DNA from: DATCJU01 sp036562635
GTDB lineage: Bacteria; Actinomycetota; Actinomycetes; Mycobacteriales; Pseudonocardiaceae
Length of the DNA stretch: 26,380 bases
Direction: 5' to 3'
Assembly (NCBI GenBank): GCA_036562635.1
Contig: DATCJU010000079.1
Coordinates: forward strand, 1-26,380
Positions 9,256 to 16,895 of the stretch are shown piece after piece. Position 1 is the stretch's first letter; every line of letters begins with the position of its first letter. A program made the translations under genes and the position numbers. The notes under the pieces were generated by a model. The model saw only the letters and a list, made by a program, of their open reading frames with translations. It made no database searches and was not told the DNA's origin.

Positions 9256-10476
9256 TCAGCCCGCCATCTTCTTCTGCAGGTTCTCGTCCAGCGCGGCGAG
9301 GAACTCCTGGGTGGTCAGCCACGGGGTGTCCCCGCCGACCAGCAGCGCCAGGTCCTTGGTCATCTTGCCGCTCTCAACGGTCTCGATGCAGACCTGCTCC
9401 AGCTTGTTGGCGAAGTCGACGACCTCGGGGGTGTTGTCCAGCTTGCCCCGGTGCGCCAGGCCACGGGTCCAGGCGAAGATCGAGGCGATCGGGTTGGTCG
9501 AGGTCGGCTTGCCCTGCTGGTGCTGGCGGTAGTGCCGGGTGACCGTGCCGTGGGCGGCCTCGGCCTCCACGGTGCGCCCGTCCGGGGTCATCAGTACGGA
9601 GGTCATCAGACCCAGCGAGCCGAAGCCCTGCGCGACGACGTCGGACTGCACGTCACCGTCGTAGTTCTTGCAGGCCCAGACGTAGCCGCCCTCCCACTTC
9701 AGCGCGGCGGCGACCATGTCGTCGATCAGCCGGTGCTCGTAGGTCAGGCCCCGGGCCTCGAACTCGGCCTTGAACTCCTTCTCGTAGATCTCCTGGAACA
9801 CGTCCTTGAACATGCCGTCGTAGGCCTTGAGGATCGTGTTCTTGGTGGAGAGGTAGACCGGGTAGTTGCGGGCCAGGCCGTAGCTGAAGGAGGCGCGGGC
9901 GAAGTCCTCGATGGACTTACGGAAGTTGTACATGCCCAGCGCGACGCCGCCGCCCTCCGGGAACTCGGCGACCTCGAACTCCATCGGCTCGCTGCCGTCG
10001 GCCGGGGTGTAGGTGACGGTCAGCTTGCCCGGGCCCGGCACCTTGAAGTCGGTGGCCTTGTACTGGTCACCGTGGGCGTGACGGCCGACGATGATCGGCT
10101 TCTTCCAGCCCGGGACCAGCCGCGGGATGTTCGAGATGATGATCGGCTCGCGGAAGATGACACCACCCAGGATGTTCCGGATGGTGCCGTTCGGGCTGCG
10201 CCACATCTTCTTCAGCCCGAACTCCTCGACCCGGGCCTCGTCCGGGGTGATGGTGGCGCACTTGACGCCGACGCCGTGCTTCTTGATGGCGTGGGCGGCG
10301 TCGATGGTGACCTGGTCGTCGGTGGCGTCCCGGTTCTGGATGCCCAGGTCGTAGTACTCGAGGTTGATGTCCAGGTACGGGTGGATCAGCTTGTCCTTGA
10401 TGAACTGCCAGATGATCCGGGTCATCTCGTCGCCGTCGAGTTCGACGACGGTCCCGTGAACCTTGATCTTGCCCAT
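9256..10476 (-). CDS. icd: NADP-dependent isocitrate dehydrogenase, homodimeric eukaryote-like type
   Basis: Converts isocitrate to 2-oxoglutarate and CO2 with NADPH in the TCA cycle (406 aa). The protein starts MGKIKVHGTVVELDGDEMTR, as in the type II homodimeric enzymes (animal IDH1, mycobacterial Icd1), not the larger monomeric form. Key sites are SPNGTIRNILGG (residues 94-105, isocitrate contact), the acidic YDGDVQSD metal/substrate segment, EAAHGTVTRHYRQHQQG (NADP site) and NPIASIFAWTRGLAHRGKLD. The start is ATG at 10476 with AGGAGA (10486-10491) nine bases upstream. The frame stays open to 10857, but that extension has no family resemblance. It is divergent from the YdjM-like gene. Confidence 0.97.
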   Translation of the reverse strand: MGKIKVHGTVVELDGDEMTRIIWQFIKDKLIHPYLDINLEYYDLGIQNRDATDDQVTIDAAHAIKKHGVGVKCATITPDEARVEEFGLKKMWRSPNGTIRNILGGVIFREPIIISNIPRLVPGWKKPIIVGRHAHGDQYKATDFKVPGPGKLTVTYTPADGSEPMEFEVAEFPEGGGVALGMYNFRKSIEDFARASFSYGLARNYPVYLSTKNTILKAYDGMFKDVFQEIYEKEFKAEFEARGLTYEHRLIDDMVAAALKWEGGYVWACKNYDGDVQSDVVAQGFGSLGLMTSVLMTPDGRTVEAEAAHGTVTRHYRQHQQGKPTSTNPIASIFAWTRGLAHRGKLDNTPEVVDFANKLEQVCIETVESGKMTKDLALLVGGDTPWLTTQEFLAALDENLQKKMAG

Positions 10477-10782
10477 GAGGCGGGGTCTCCTCTCGGGTTC
10501 TGTCGCGACCGCGCAAGCAAGACAAGCGTACTGGTAAAGCGCGGCGAGGCACGTGGGCCCGGCGACCAGGACCACACCACTATGGCGTAGGCAACATAAA
10601 CCGATCGTGGTCACCCCAGCGGTGCTGCCCCGTACCCGCTCCGTATCGGCGGGGCACCGCTCCCGAGGCCCTGCCGGAACCCGCCCGCCACGACTCCCGG
10701 GTCCGACACGAAGCCGAGAACGGTGCCACCGCACGGGTGTGTCCCCTACTCTGCCCAGGCGAAGGATCACCTGGAGGAGTGA
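10477..10782. other. Divergent promoter region of icd and the YdjM-like gene
   Basis: No gene is seen in 306 bases. For icd (minus strand) a TACGCT -10 candidate lies at 10525-10530 with GTGCCT at 10547-10552, spacing 16. For the plus-strand gene TACTCT at 10747-10752 fits TANNNT and would give a leader of about 25 bases. The -35 hexamers are poor matches, so both are suggestions only. Confidence 0.3.
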
Positions 10783-11616
10783 ATGGCGACCGGGGCAACG
10801 CATGCGATCAGCGGGCTGGCCGCCTGGGCGGGGATCACCGCACTGGCCACCGACCACGCCATCGGGCAGCTCTCCGGGCAGGCCTGGGTGGTGGGAGCGG
10901 CCCTGGCCTCGGGCGCGGCACTGCTACCGGACATCGACCATCCCAGCTCCACCGTCGCCCGCACCTTCGGCCCGTTCAGCCAGGGCATGTCCAAGGCGCT
11001 CAACGGCCTGAGCAGCTGGGCGTACCGGACCACCAAGACCCGCAAGGACCCCAACCGGGACGGCGGGCACCGCGGCCTGACCCACACCCTGCTGTTCGCG
11101 CTGGCCGCCGGCGTGATCACCACGGCGGTGGTGCAGAACGGTCCCCCGTGGACCCTGCCGGTGCTGATGTTCTTCTTCTGCGGCCTGGCCGTGCGCGGGC
11201 TGATGAACAACTGGAAGCCCAAACAGGACGCACTGGCCATCACCATCACGTCCGCGGTGCTCACCGCACTGTGCTCGCGGTGGGTGCTGTCGGCGCCGGA
11301 GAACGCGGCCGCCGCCGGCCTGGCGGTGATCATCGGTTGCGTCGCCCACTACATCGGGGACGCCGTCACCGAGAGGGGCTGCCCCATGCTGTGGCCGATC
11401 CCGATCCGCGGCCGGACCTGGTACCCGGTGGCCCCGCCCAAGCGCATGCGCATCCGCACCGGCAGTGCGGTGGAGCTCTCGCTGGTGCTGCCCGGGCTGA
11501 CCGTCCTCGCGGTGTGGTTGTCCGCCGCGGCACTGCAGCGCACCGGCGTCTTCCCCTGGCTGGGGGACTTCGACCTGCTGACCCCGTGGGACCCGCTGCC
11601 GGAGCGGACGCGCTGA
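10783..11616 (+). CDS. YdjM-family membrane-bound metal-dependent hydrolase
   Basis: A 277-residue membrane protein of the YdjM (LexA-binding, inner membrane putative hydrolase) family. Motifs are THAISG (His7), LLPDIDHPSS (Asp50, Asp52, His53), GGHRGLTHTLL (His96, His101) and VAHYIGDAVTERGCPMLWPIP. Together these His/Asp residues form the presumed metal site at the membrane face. At least four hydrophobic stretches lie between and after them, near residues 10-47, 103-120, 125-140 and 150-185. GGAGGAG ends five bases before the ATG. The substrate is unknown for this family. The next gene starts 55 bases downstream. Confidence 0.9.
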   Translation: MATGATHAISGLAAWAGITALATDHAIGQLSGQAWVVGAALASGAALLPDIDHPSSTVARTFGPFSQGMSKALNGLSSWAYRTTKTRKDPNRDGGHRGLTHTLLFALAAGVITTAVVQNGPPWTLPVLMFFFCGLAVRGLMNNWKPKQDALAITITSAVLTALCSRWVLSAPENAAAAGLAVIIGCVAHYIGDAVTERGCPMLWPIPIRGRTWYPVAPPKRMRIRTGSAVELSLVLPGLTVLAVWLSAAALQRTGVFPWLGDFDLLTPWDPLPERTR

Positions 11617-11657
11617 CGGGGTCCGTTCGGCGGCAGGAATTCGGTTGGCTCCGCCGA

Positions 11658-11663
11658 TAGCGT
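11658..11663 (+). promoter_or_regulatory. Possible -10 element of the ABC transporter operon
   Basis: TAGCGT fits TANNNT, and its predicted start point is at the GTG at 11672. There is no Shine-Dalgarno before that codon, consistent with a leaderless mRNA. No clear -35 is seen. Confidence 0.3.
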
Positions 11664-11671
11664 GAAGCGCT

Positions 11672-12481
11672 GTGCCGCTCCTCCGCGTTCACCGACCACC
11701 CGGCAGTCACCTCCGGCTGGCACGAGCCGGGTTCCGCCGGTACGCCGGGTACCGAGCCGCCACCATCGCCGGACTGGTCACCAACACGACGTTCGGCCTG
11801 CTCCGCGCGTCGGTGCTGCTGGCCATGATCGCCGGACGGGGCGGTACCGCCGGGTACGACGCCGCCGCCACGGTGACGTACGTCTGGCTGGGACAGGGGC
11901 TGCTCGCCGTGGTCTCGTTCTGGAGCGGGTACGACCTGGCCGAACGAGTGCGCTCCGGGGACGTGGTCGTCGACCTGGCCCGCCCGTGGAACCTCCAGGC
12001 GGCGCTCCTGACCGAGGACCTGGGGCGGGCCTGGTACCACGTGCTGACCCGGTTCCTGCCGCCGATGACGATCGGTGCCCTGCTGTTCGGACTCCGCTGG
12101 CCGGAACGGCCGTCGACCTGGTTCCTGTTCGCGGGGAGCGTGCTGCTCGCGGTGGTGGTCAGCTTCGGTCTGCGGTTCCTGCTGTGCCTCACCGCCTTCT
12201 GGCTGCTGGACACCCGCGGGGTGATCGCGGTCTACGGCATGGCGGTGGGCAGCCTGGCCGGACTGGCCGTACCGCTGAGTTTCTACCCGGACTGGGCGAT
12301 CACCGCGCTGTGGTGCACCCCGTTCCCGGCGCTGTTGCAGTCCCCGATCGACGTGTTCCTGGAGCACGGCGACCCGTGGCTGCTGCTGGCCCACCAGGCA
12401 CTGTGGGCCGTGCTGGTGCTGGCGGCCGGCCGGCTGGTCCAGCGGGCCGGGGAGCGGAAGCTGGTGGTGCAGGGTGGGTGA
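11672..12481 (+). CDS. ABC-2 type transporter permease (first)
   Basis: A 269-residue permease with six hydrophobic segments of the ABC-2 membrane family related to DUF990 (ABC2_membrane_6). Features are an N-terminal amphipathic RLARAGFRRYAGYRAATIAG, then helices near residues 35-55 and 65-85, and a DLARPWNLQAALLTEDLGR cytoplasmic loop, the part that usually meets the ATPase. More helices follow at about 128-145, 150-180 and 190-215, with a final one at about 235-255. The start is GTG at 11672. Its end overlaps the second permease by eight bases. With it and the following ATPase it should form one exporter; the substrate cannot be told from sequence. Confidence 0.88.
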   Translation: MPLLRVHRPPGSHLRLARAGFRRYAGYRAATIAGLVTNTTFGLLRASVLLAMIAGRGGTAGYDAAATVTYVWLGQGLLAVVSFWSGYDLAERVRSGDVVVDLARPWNLQAALLTEDLGRAWYHVLTRFLPPMTIGALLFGLRWPERPSTWFLFAGSVLLAVVVSFGLRFLLCLTAFWLLDTRGVIAVYGMAVGSLAGLAVPLSFYPDWAITALWCTPFPALLQSPIDVFLEHGDPWLLLAHQALWAVLVLAAGRLVQRAGERKLVVQGG

Positions 12482-13280
12482 GACGCTGCGGGTCTACTCC
12501 CGCATCGTGCTGGCCCGGTTCCGCGCCCAGCTCTCCTACCGGGTCTCCTTCGCACTGGACCTGTTCGCCCAGGCCATCACGCAGCTCACCGAGCTGGTCG
12601 TCATCCTCACGCTGTTCCGGCACGTCGACGCGCTCGGCGGGTTCGCCGCGCACGAGGTCCTGCTGATCTACGCGCTGGCCGGCATCTCCTTCGGGCTGGC
12701 CGACATGGCCGTCGGGCAGCTCGACCACCTTCCCACCCTGATCCGCACCGGCCGGTTCGACGTCCTGCTGCTGCGCCCGTTGGGCACCCTGCCGCAGCTC
12801 GCCACCCTCGACGTCCAGCTCCGGCGGCTGGGGCGGGTGCTGGTCGCCCTCGCGGTGCTGGGATACGCGTTGGTCGTCGCGGACCCGACCTGGACACCCG
12901 CGCGCGTCGCCCTGCTGGTGGTGACACCGCTGACCGGCACCGTGATCTTCGGCTCGATCTGGGTCATGGGCTGCGCGGTGTGCTTCTGGGTCGTCGACGG
13001 CCGGGAGCTGGCCAACTCGGTCACCTACGGCGGGAGCCTGCTCACCTCCTACCCCATCACCATCTTCCCCGGCTGGCTGCGGCGGTTCCTGGCCTTCCTG
13101 GTACCGGGCGCCTTCGTCGCCTACTACCCCACGCTGGCTCTGCTGGACCGACCCGACCCGCTGGGGCTGCCGCCGCTTCTCCTCGCCTGGCTCGGACCGG
13201 TCGTCGCCGCGGCCACGGCGGCGTTGGCCGGACTGACCTGGCGGTTCGCCGTACGGCACTACCGAGGGACAGGGTCATGA
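12474..13280 (+). CDS. ABC-2 type transporter permease (second)
   Basis: A 268-residue partner of the preceding permease, with the same six-helix DUF990-like layout. It has an N-terminal YSRIVLARFRAQLSYRVSFALD amphipathic segment, an LIRTGRFDVLLLRPLGTLPQ loop equivalent to the DLARPWN loop of the first permease, and a last helix near the C-terminus. The GTG start lies inside the end of the upstream gene (8-bp overlap), and the stop overlaps the ATPase start by ATGA. This indicates tight translational coupling and a heteromeric transporter. Confidence 0.88.
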   Translation: MGETLRVYSRIVLARFRAQLSYRVSFALDLFAQAITQLTELVVILTLFRHVDALGGFAAHEVLLIYALAGISFGLADMAVGQLDHLPTLIRTGRFDVLLLRPLGTLPQLATLDVQLRRLGRVLVALAVLGYALVVADPTWTPARVALLVVTPLTGTVIFGSIWVMGCAVCFWVVDGRELANSVTYGGSLLTSYPITIFPGWLRRFLAFLVPGAFVAYYPTLALLDRPDPLGLPPLLLAWLGPVVAAATAALAGLTWRFAVRHYRGTGS

Positions 13281-14323
13281 GCCTGATCGAGGTGCAACAC
13301 CTGCGCCGGACCTTCCGGGTGAGTCGGAAGGTCGGCCGGTTCCGGCGGCAGCGGCACGAGGTGGTCGCGGTCGAGTCGGTGTCCTTCACGGTCGAGCCGG
13401 GTGAGACCGTGGGATACGTCGGCCCGAACGGTGCCGGCAAGTCCACGACGATCAAGATGCTGACCGGCATCCTGGTGCCCACCTCCGGCTCGGTCCGGGT
13501 GTGCGGTTTGGACCCCTCCCGTCAGCGTCGGGAGCTGGCCCGGCGGATCGGGGTGGTGTTCGGTCAGCGCAGCCAGCTGTGGTGGGACCTGCCGCTGCGG
13601 GACAGCTTCGAGCTGCTGCGCGACATCTACCGGGTGCCACCGGCCCGGTACCGTGAACGCCTGGCCGAGTGCGTCGAGCTGCTCGGCCTGGAGTCCTTCC
13701 TGGTCACCCCGGTGCGGCAGCTCTCCCTGGGGCAGCGGATGCGCGGCGAGGTGACCGCCGCCCTGTTGCACGGCCCGGAACTGCTGGTGCTGGACGAACC
13801 CACCATCGGGCTGGACCTGGAGTCCAAGGCACGGCTGCGGAGGTTCCTCTCCCGACTGAACGTCGAGCGCGGCACCACCCTGCTGCTCACCACACACGAT
13901 CTGGACGACATCGAGCAGCTGTGTCAGCGGCTGGTGGTGATCGACCACGGGCGGGTGCTGGCCGACGGCCCGTTGGAGGAGCTGCGCACCTCGCTGGGCA
14001 CCGAACGAACCCTGGTGGTGGACCTGGAGCGACCCGTATCCCCGCTGTCCGACCTGCCCGGTGTCGTGTCGGCGACGGTCGAGGCGGACGGTCTGCGACA
14101 GCGGTTGGTCTTCCGCCGAACCGGGACCACCGCCGCCGCGCTGATCGCGGCCGTGGCGGCACGGGCGCCGGTACACGACGTCACCGTGGTCGAGCCGCCG
14201 ATCGAGGACGTGATCCGCAAGCTCTACGCCCGGCACGCGGAGGGAACTCCGGACGTCTCACCGTCGTCGGTCCCGGTACCGAGCGACCGCCGGAGCACCG
14301 ACCCGACGGACCCCACCACCTGA
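13277..14323 (+). CDS. ABC transporter ATP-binding protein
   Basis: The ATPase that powers the two ABC-2 permeases (348 aa). Walker A GPNGAGKST is at residues 49-57, the Q-loop lies near VVFGQRSQ, the signature is LSLGQ at 149-153, Walker B LLVLDEP at 169-175 (catalytic Glu174) and the H-loop His207 in TTHD. A basic insert (RKVGRFRRQRHE) between the first strands is typical of this exporter subfamily. After residue 225 a regulatory-type C-terminal domain follows (SLGTERTLVVDLERPVSPL onward), then a Pro/Ser-rich tail. The start is the ATG inside the ATGA overlap; the longer open frame upstream lies within the permease gene. Confidence 0.95.
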   Translation: MSLIEVQHLRRTFRVSRKVGRFRRQRHEVVAVESVSFTVEPGETVGYVGPNGAGKSTTIKMLTGILVPTSGSVRVCGLDPSRQRRELARRIGVVFGQRSQLWWDLPLRDSFELLRDIYRVPPARYRERLAECVELLGLESFLVTPVRQLSLGQRMRGEVTAALLHGPELLVLDEPTIGLDLESKARLRRFLSRLNVERGTTLLLTTHDLDDIEQLCQRLVVIDHGRVLADGPLEELRTSLGTERTLVVDLERPVSPLSDLPGVVSATVEADGLRQRLVFRRTGTTAAALIAAVAARAPVHDVTVVEPPIEDVIRKLYARHAEGTPDVSPSSVPVPSDRRSTDPTDPTT

Positions 14324-14340
14324 CCCGAGTGGAGGAACCG

Positions 14341-14718
14341 ATGCCCACCCTGCCCCGTCCCCTCGCCGCCCTGCTCGGCGCCGGCCTGCTCACCGCCACG
14401 GTGAGCGGCTGCGACTCCCTGGACCAGGCGTCGGAAACGCTGGACCGGGCCCAGGCGTGTGCCACCGCACTGCAGGCGGCGGGCTTCACTCCGAACGTCG
14501 CCGACCCGCAGCAGAGCGTGGAGGAGGCCAGGGCCAAGGCGGAGCAGCTGCGGGAGCTGGCGGACCGGGTGGCCGACGTCAACCTGCAGCGTGAGCTGCA
14601 GGAGATGGCCGACTCCCTCGGCCGGCTCGACCTGAGCGCCCTCGACGCGACGGCGCTGGCCGAGTGGACGGAGCAGAAGGTGCAGCAGCTCCAGCAGCTC
14701 CAACGGGCGTGCTCTTGA
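14341..14718 (+). CDS. Small lipoprotein behind the ABC exporter
   Basis: A 125-residue protein with a lipoprotein signal peptide: a positively charged start is short, then LAALLGAGLLTATVSGC, where VSGC is a lipobox with Cys23 as the lipidated residue. The mature part is predicted mostly helical, with heptad-like repeats (VEEARAKAEQLRELADRVAD and KVQQLQQLQRA), suggesting a coiled coil. A GGAGG with good spacing precedes the ATG. It begins 17 bases after the ATPase stop, so it is likely in the same operon and acts outside the membrane. I do not recognise a named family. Confidence 0.75.
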   Translation: MPTLPRPLAALLGAGLLTATVSGCDSLDQASETLDRAQACATALQAAGFTPNVADPQQSVEEARAKAEQLRELADRVADVNLQRELQEMADSLGRLDLSALDATALAEWTEQKVQQLQQLQRACS

Positions 14719-14750
14719 TATCACCCCACAGGTTCGCACAATGTGATCTC
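14717..14750. promoter_or_regulatory. Inverted repeat upstream of the DUF1918 gene
   Basis: GATATCAC (14717-14724) and GTGATCTC (14743-14750) form an inverted repeat with one mismatch and an 18-base spacer, overlapping the stop of the lipoprotein gene. A TAGGCT at 14764-14769 fits a TANNNT -10 for the next gene, so the repeat would sit upstream of or across the -35 region. This could be an operator; it could also arise by chance. Confidence 0.25.
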
Positions 14751-14792
14751 TGACACCTTTCCCTAGGCTAGGTCCTGCGGAGGTGGTCAACC

Positions 14793-14996
14793 ATGCATGC
14801 CAGCGTTGGTGATCAGGTGCGGGTTCACGGCCGCACCGTGGGGGCCCAAGACAAGGTGGGAGAGATCATCGAGGTGCGCGGGCCGAACGGCGCCCCGCCC
14901 TACCTGGTGCGGTTCTCCGACGGCCACGAGGGGCTGATCTACCCCGGCGGGGACTGCGAGATCGTGCCGAGGGCCCGTCAGGGCAGCGAGCGCTGA
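14793..14996 (+). CDS. DUF1918 domain protein
   Basis: A 67-residue soluble protein. HASVGDQVRVHGRTVGAQDKVGEIIEVRGPNGAPPYLVRFSDGHEGLIYPG (given here in outline) fits DUF1918, a small beta-barrel SH3-like domain common in actinobacteria and sometimes fused to other domains. The YLVRFSDGHEGLIYPG stretch is the family's best-kept part. Start ATG at 14793 with GGAGG (14779-14783) nine bases upstream. Its function is not known. It is followed by a hairpin and by mdh on the opposite strand. Confidence 0.88.
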   Translation: MHASVGDQVRVHGRTVGAQDKVGEIIEVRGPNGAPPYLVRFSDGHEGLIYPGGDCEIVPRARQGSER

Positions 14997-15285
14997 GCGA
15001 CGACGCCGTGGATGCGGTCCCGCCCCGGTGTCGCGTCCACGGCACACCCCGCCCCGGCAGGGCCGGACACGACGGACCGGCCCGCGCCCCGACCGATCAC
15101 CGTCACGCCGTCCACCGGGGTCCCGACGCCACCGACACCGGGCGCGGGAGCGCCCCTGCCACCTCCGGAGCCACCGGCGGTGGAGATCACCCGGACGGCG
15201 ACGGGGAACGGCCACCTCGACGAGGACGGGGCGCCCACCGGATCGGTGGACGCCCCGTGAACGTCGTGCTCGGTGACGTGTTCCG
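14997..15285. other. Intergenic region with no assigned gene
   Basis: The stretch is Pro/Gly-codon-rich when read on either strand. Open frames exist on the plus strand (15012-15260, Pro/Thr-rich, in frame with the DUF1918 stop) and minus strand (14978-15238, Gly/Val-rich). Neither has a ribosome binding site or any recognisable domain, and both end in or cross the hairpin at 15228-15256. I leave it non-coding. Confidence 0.4.
15228..15256. terminator. Hairpin terminator between DUF1918 and mdh
   Basis: A 12-bp stem with one mismatch (15228-15239 with 15245-15256) and a 5-base loop, 29 bases beyond the mdh stop. Its position between convergent genes suggests that it serves both, mdh in particular. 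No T-run. Confidence 0.65.
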
Positions 15286-16242
15286 TCAGAGGTGCTGCAC
15301 GTCGGCCTGCTTGGCGCGCACCGCCTCGGCGGCCTCCTTCAGCGCCGCCAGCTCGCTGTCGGTCAGCTGGGTCTCGACGACCCGCTTCACGCCCTCCTTG
15401 CCGAGCTCGGCGGTCACCCCCAGGTACACGCCGGAGATGCCGTACTCACCCTCGACCCACGCGCACACCGGCATGACGGCGCCGGAGTCCTCGTGCACCG
15501 CCCGGGCCATGCGGGCCGCGGCGGCCGACGGGGCGTAGTAGGCCGAGCCGGTCTTGAGCAGGGCCACGACCTCCGCGCCACCGTTGCGGGTGCGGGTGAC
15601 CAGCTCCTCGATCTTCTCGGCCGGCAGCAGCTCGGACAGCGGCTTGCCGTCCACGGTGCAGGCCGACGGCACGGGCACCATGGTGTCGCCGTGCGAGCCC
15701 AGGGTCAGGGTCTTCACCGAGGCCACCGGAACACCCAGCTCCTCGGCGACGAAGTGGGTGAACCGCGCGGTGTCGAGCATGCCGGCCTGCCCCATCACCC
15801 GGTTCTTCGGGAACTGCGTGGCGATCTGGGCCAGCGCGGTCATCTCGTCCAGCGGGTTGGAGACCACGATGACCACGGCGTCCGGAGCGTGACGGGCCAC
15901 GTTCTCCGAGACCTGACGCACGATCTTGGCGTTGGTCTCGATCAGGTCCATCCTGCTCATGCCCGGCTTGCGCGGCAGGCCCGCGGTGATGATCACGATC
16001 TCCGAGCCGGCGATGGCCTCGTAACCCTCACCGTTGGGGCCGGTGGTCTGTCCGACGACCTTGGTCTCGAAGCCCTCGATCGGCCGGGACTGGTTCATGT
16101 CCAGGGCCAGACCCTCGGGCTTGCCCTCGATGATGTCGGTGAGGACGACGGTCTCGAAGATGTCGTACTCAGCCAGCCGCTGCGCCGTGGTGGAACCGTA
16201 GAAACCGGCACCGATGACGGCGACCTTGCCGGAGCGTGCCAC
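15286..16242 (-). CDS. mdh: Malate dehydrogenase, lactate-dehydrogenase-like type
   Basis: NAD-dependent oxidation of malate to oxaloacetate (318 aa). The Rossmann motif is GAGFYG (residues 11-16), followed by Asp36 in LTDI for NAD binding. The substrate loop is PRKPGMSR (Arg91, Arg97), with SNPLDEMT, GMLDTARF (Arg160) and the catalytic His185 in LGSHGDTMVP. RKPGMSR rather than the LDH-type loop supports malate, as in the short tetrameric MDH group. I start at GTG 16242 (VARSGKVAVIGAG), with GGAAGGA about eight bases upstream; the open frame continues further but lacks homology. GAGFYGS is a less usual version of GAGNVGA. Confidence 0.95.
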   Translation of the reverse strand: MARSGKVAVIGAGFYGSTTAQRLAEYDIFETVVLTDIIEGKPEGLALDMNQSRPIEGFETKVVGQTTGPNGEGYEAIAGSEIVIITAGLPRKPGMSRMDLIETNAKIVRQVSENVARHAPDAVVIVVSNPLDEMTALAQIATQFPKNRVMGQAGMLDTARFTHFVAEELGVPVASVKTLTLGSHGDTMVPVPSACTVDGKPLSELLPAEKIEELVTRTRNGGAEVVALLKTGSAYYAPSAAAARMARAVHEDSGAVMPVCAWVEGEYGISGVYLGVTAELGKEGVKRVVETQLTDSELAALKEAAEAVRAKQADVQHL

Positions 16243-16598
16243 TTGGAACGTCCTTCCGATCCACTTGTGGGGTTGCCGGGCGTTCCATTGCAGCGCCTGC
16301 GGGTACCACAGGCCGCACCGGCGGAACCGGTTCGGTACGCCGGTGCTCACCGGGACCGCGCGCCGACGGGCCGCCCGGATGGGGGCAGGCTACCAAGCTC
16401 GGCCCGTGCCACTACCGATTGGTGAGCAGCCTCTCTCCCTCGATTCACTCGGCGGTGACCCGCGGGCGGAGCGGGAGAACCCCGCCCCCACGGTGCGGCC
16501 GGGGGCACGGCTTCCGCCCGAGACGCGTCACGGACGTGGCCCCCGGCGTGTCGATCACCGAGCTGGAGCGGGTGCGCCCCGGCACCGGGCCGATCCGG
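16243..16598. other. Intergenic region upstream of mdh
   Basis: No gene is seen in 356 bases. On the minus strand TAGCCT (16387-16392) is a TANNNT -10 candidate for mdh, giving a leader of about 135 bases. A G/C hairpin with 9-bp arms (16498-16506 with 16539-16547) and a long loop could end the folD-DUF3017 transcript. Both are weak. Confidence 0.35.
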
Positions 16599-16895
16599 TC
16601 AGTGCAACGGACCGCCCACGATGGTCAGGGTCACCCAGATGATGGCCAGGCCGAGCCCCGAGTAGAGCAGCACGTCCACCGGACGACTGCGGATCGCGAT
16701 CAGTCCCGCCTGTTCGTCGGTGAGCAGCACCCGCAACCCGGCGGCCAGCAACAGGGCCACCCCGATCACGAACGTGCCCTCGCGCCAGTGGTACTGCGCG
16801 ACACGCACCAGACCGGCCAGCACGACCACCACAACCAGCGCGAACGGCAGGTGCGCGGCGGCACCCGAACGATCACGCGACTGCTGGTGGTTCAC
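16599..16895 (-). CDS. DUF3017 membrane protein
   Basis: A 98-residue protein with three hydrophobic segments: residues about 15-32 (LPFALVVVVVLAGLVRVA), 41-58 (TFVIGVALLLAAGLRVLL) and 74-93 (DVLLYSGLGLAIIWVTLTIV). REGTF and a LLTDEQAGLIAIRSRPVDVLLY segment between them are typical of DUF3017. The gene starts with GTG inside the end of folD (4-bp GTGA overlap), the family's usual position in actinobacteria. Function unknown; translational coupling to folD is clear. Confidence 0.9.
   Translation of the reverse strand: MNHQQSRDRSGAAAHLPFALVVVVVLAGLVRVAQYHWREGTFVIGVALLLAAGLRVLLTDEQAGLIAIRSRPVDVLLYSGLGLAIIWVTLTIVGGPLH

Noticed and set aside
9451..10590. A 379-codon plus-strand frame opposite icd
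   Set aside because: Shadow of icd, which is certain from its motifs on the minus strand.
10477..10857. N-terminal extension of isocitrate dehydrogenase to 10857
   Set aside because: The extra 127 residues do not resemble the family, cross the divergent promoter region and enter the YdjM-like gene; a well-spaced ribosome binding site marks the ATG at 10476.
14743..14758. CRP-like site (TGTGA half) upstream of the DUF1918 gene
   Set aside because: The second half is ACACC rather than TCACA, so the match is poor.
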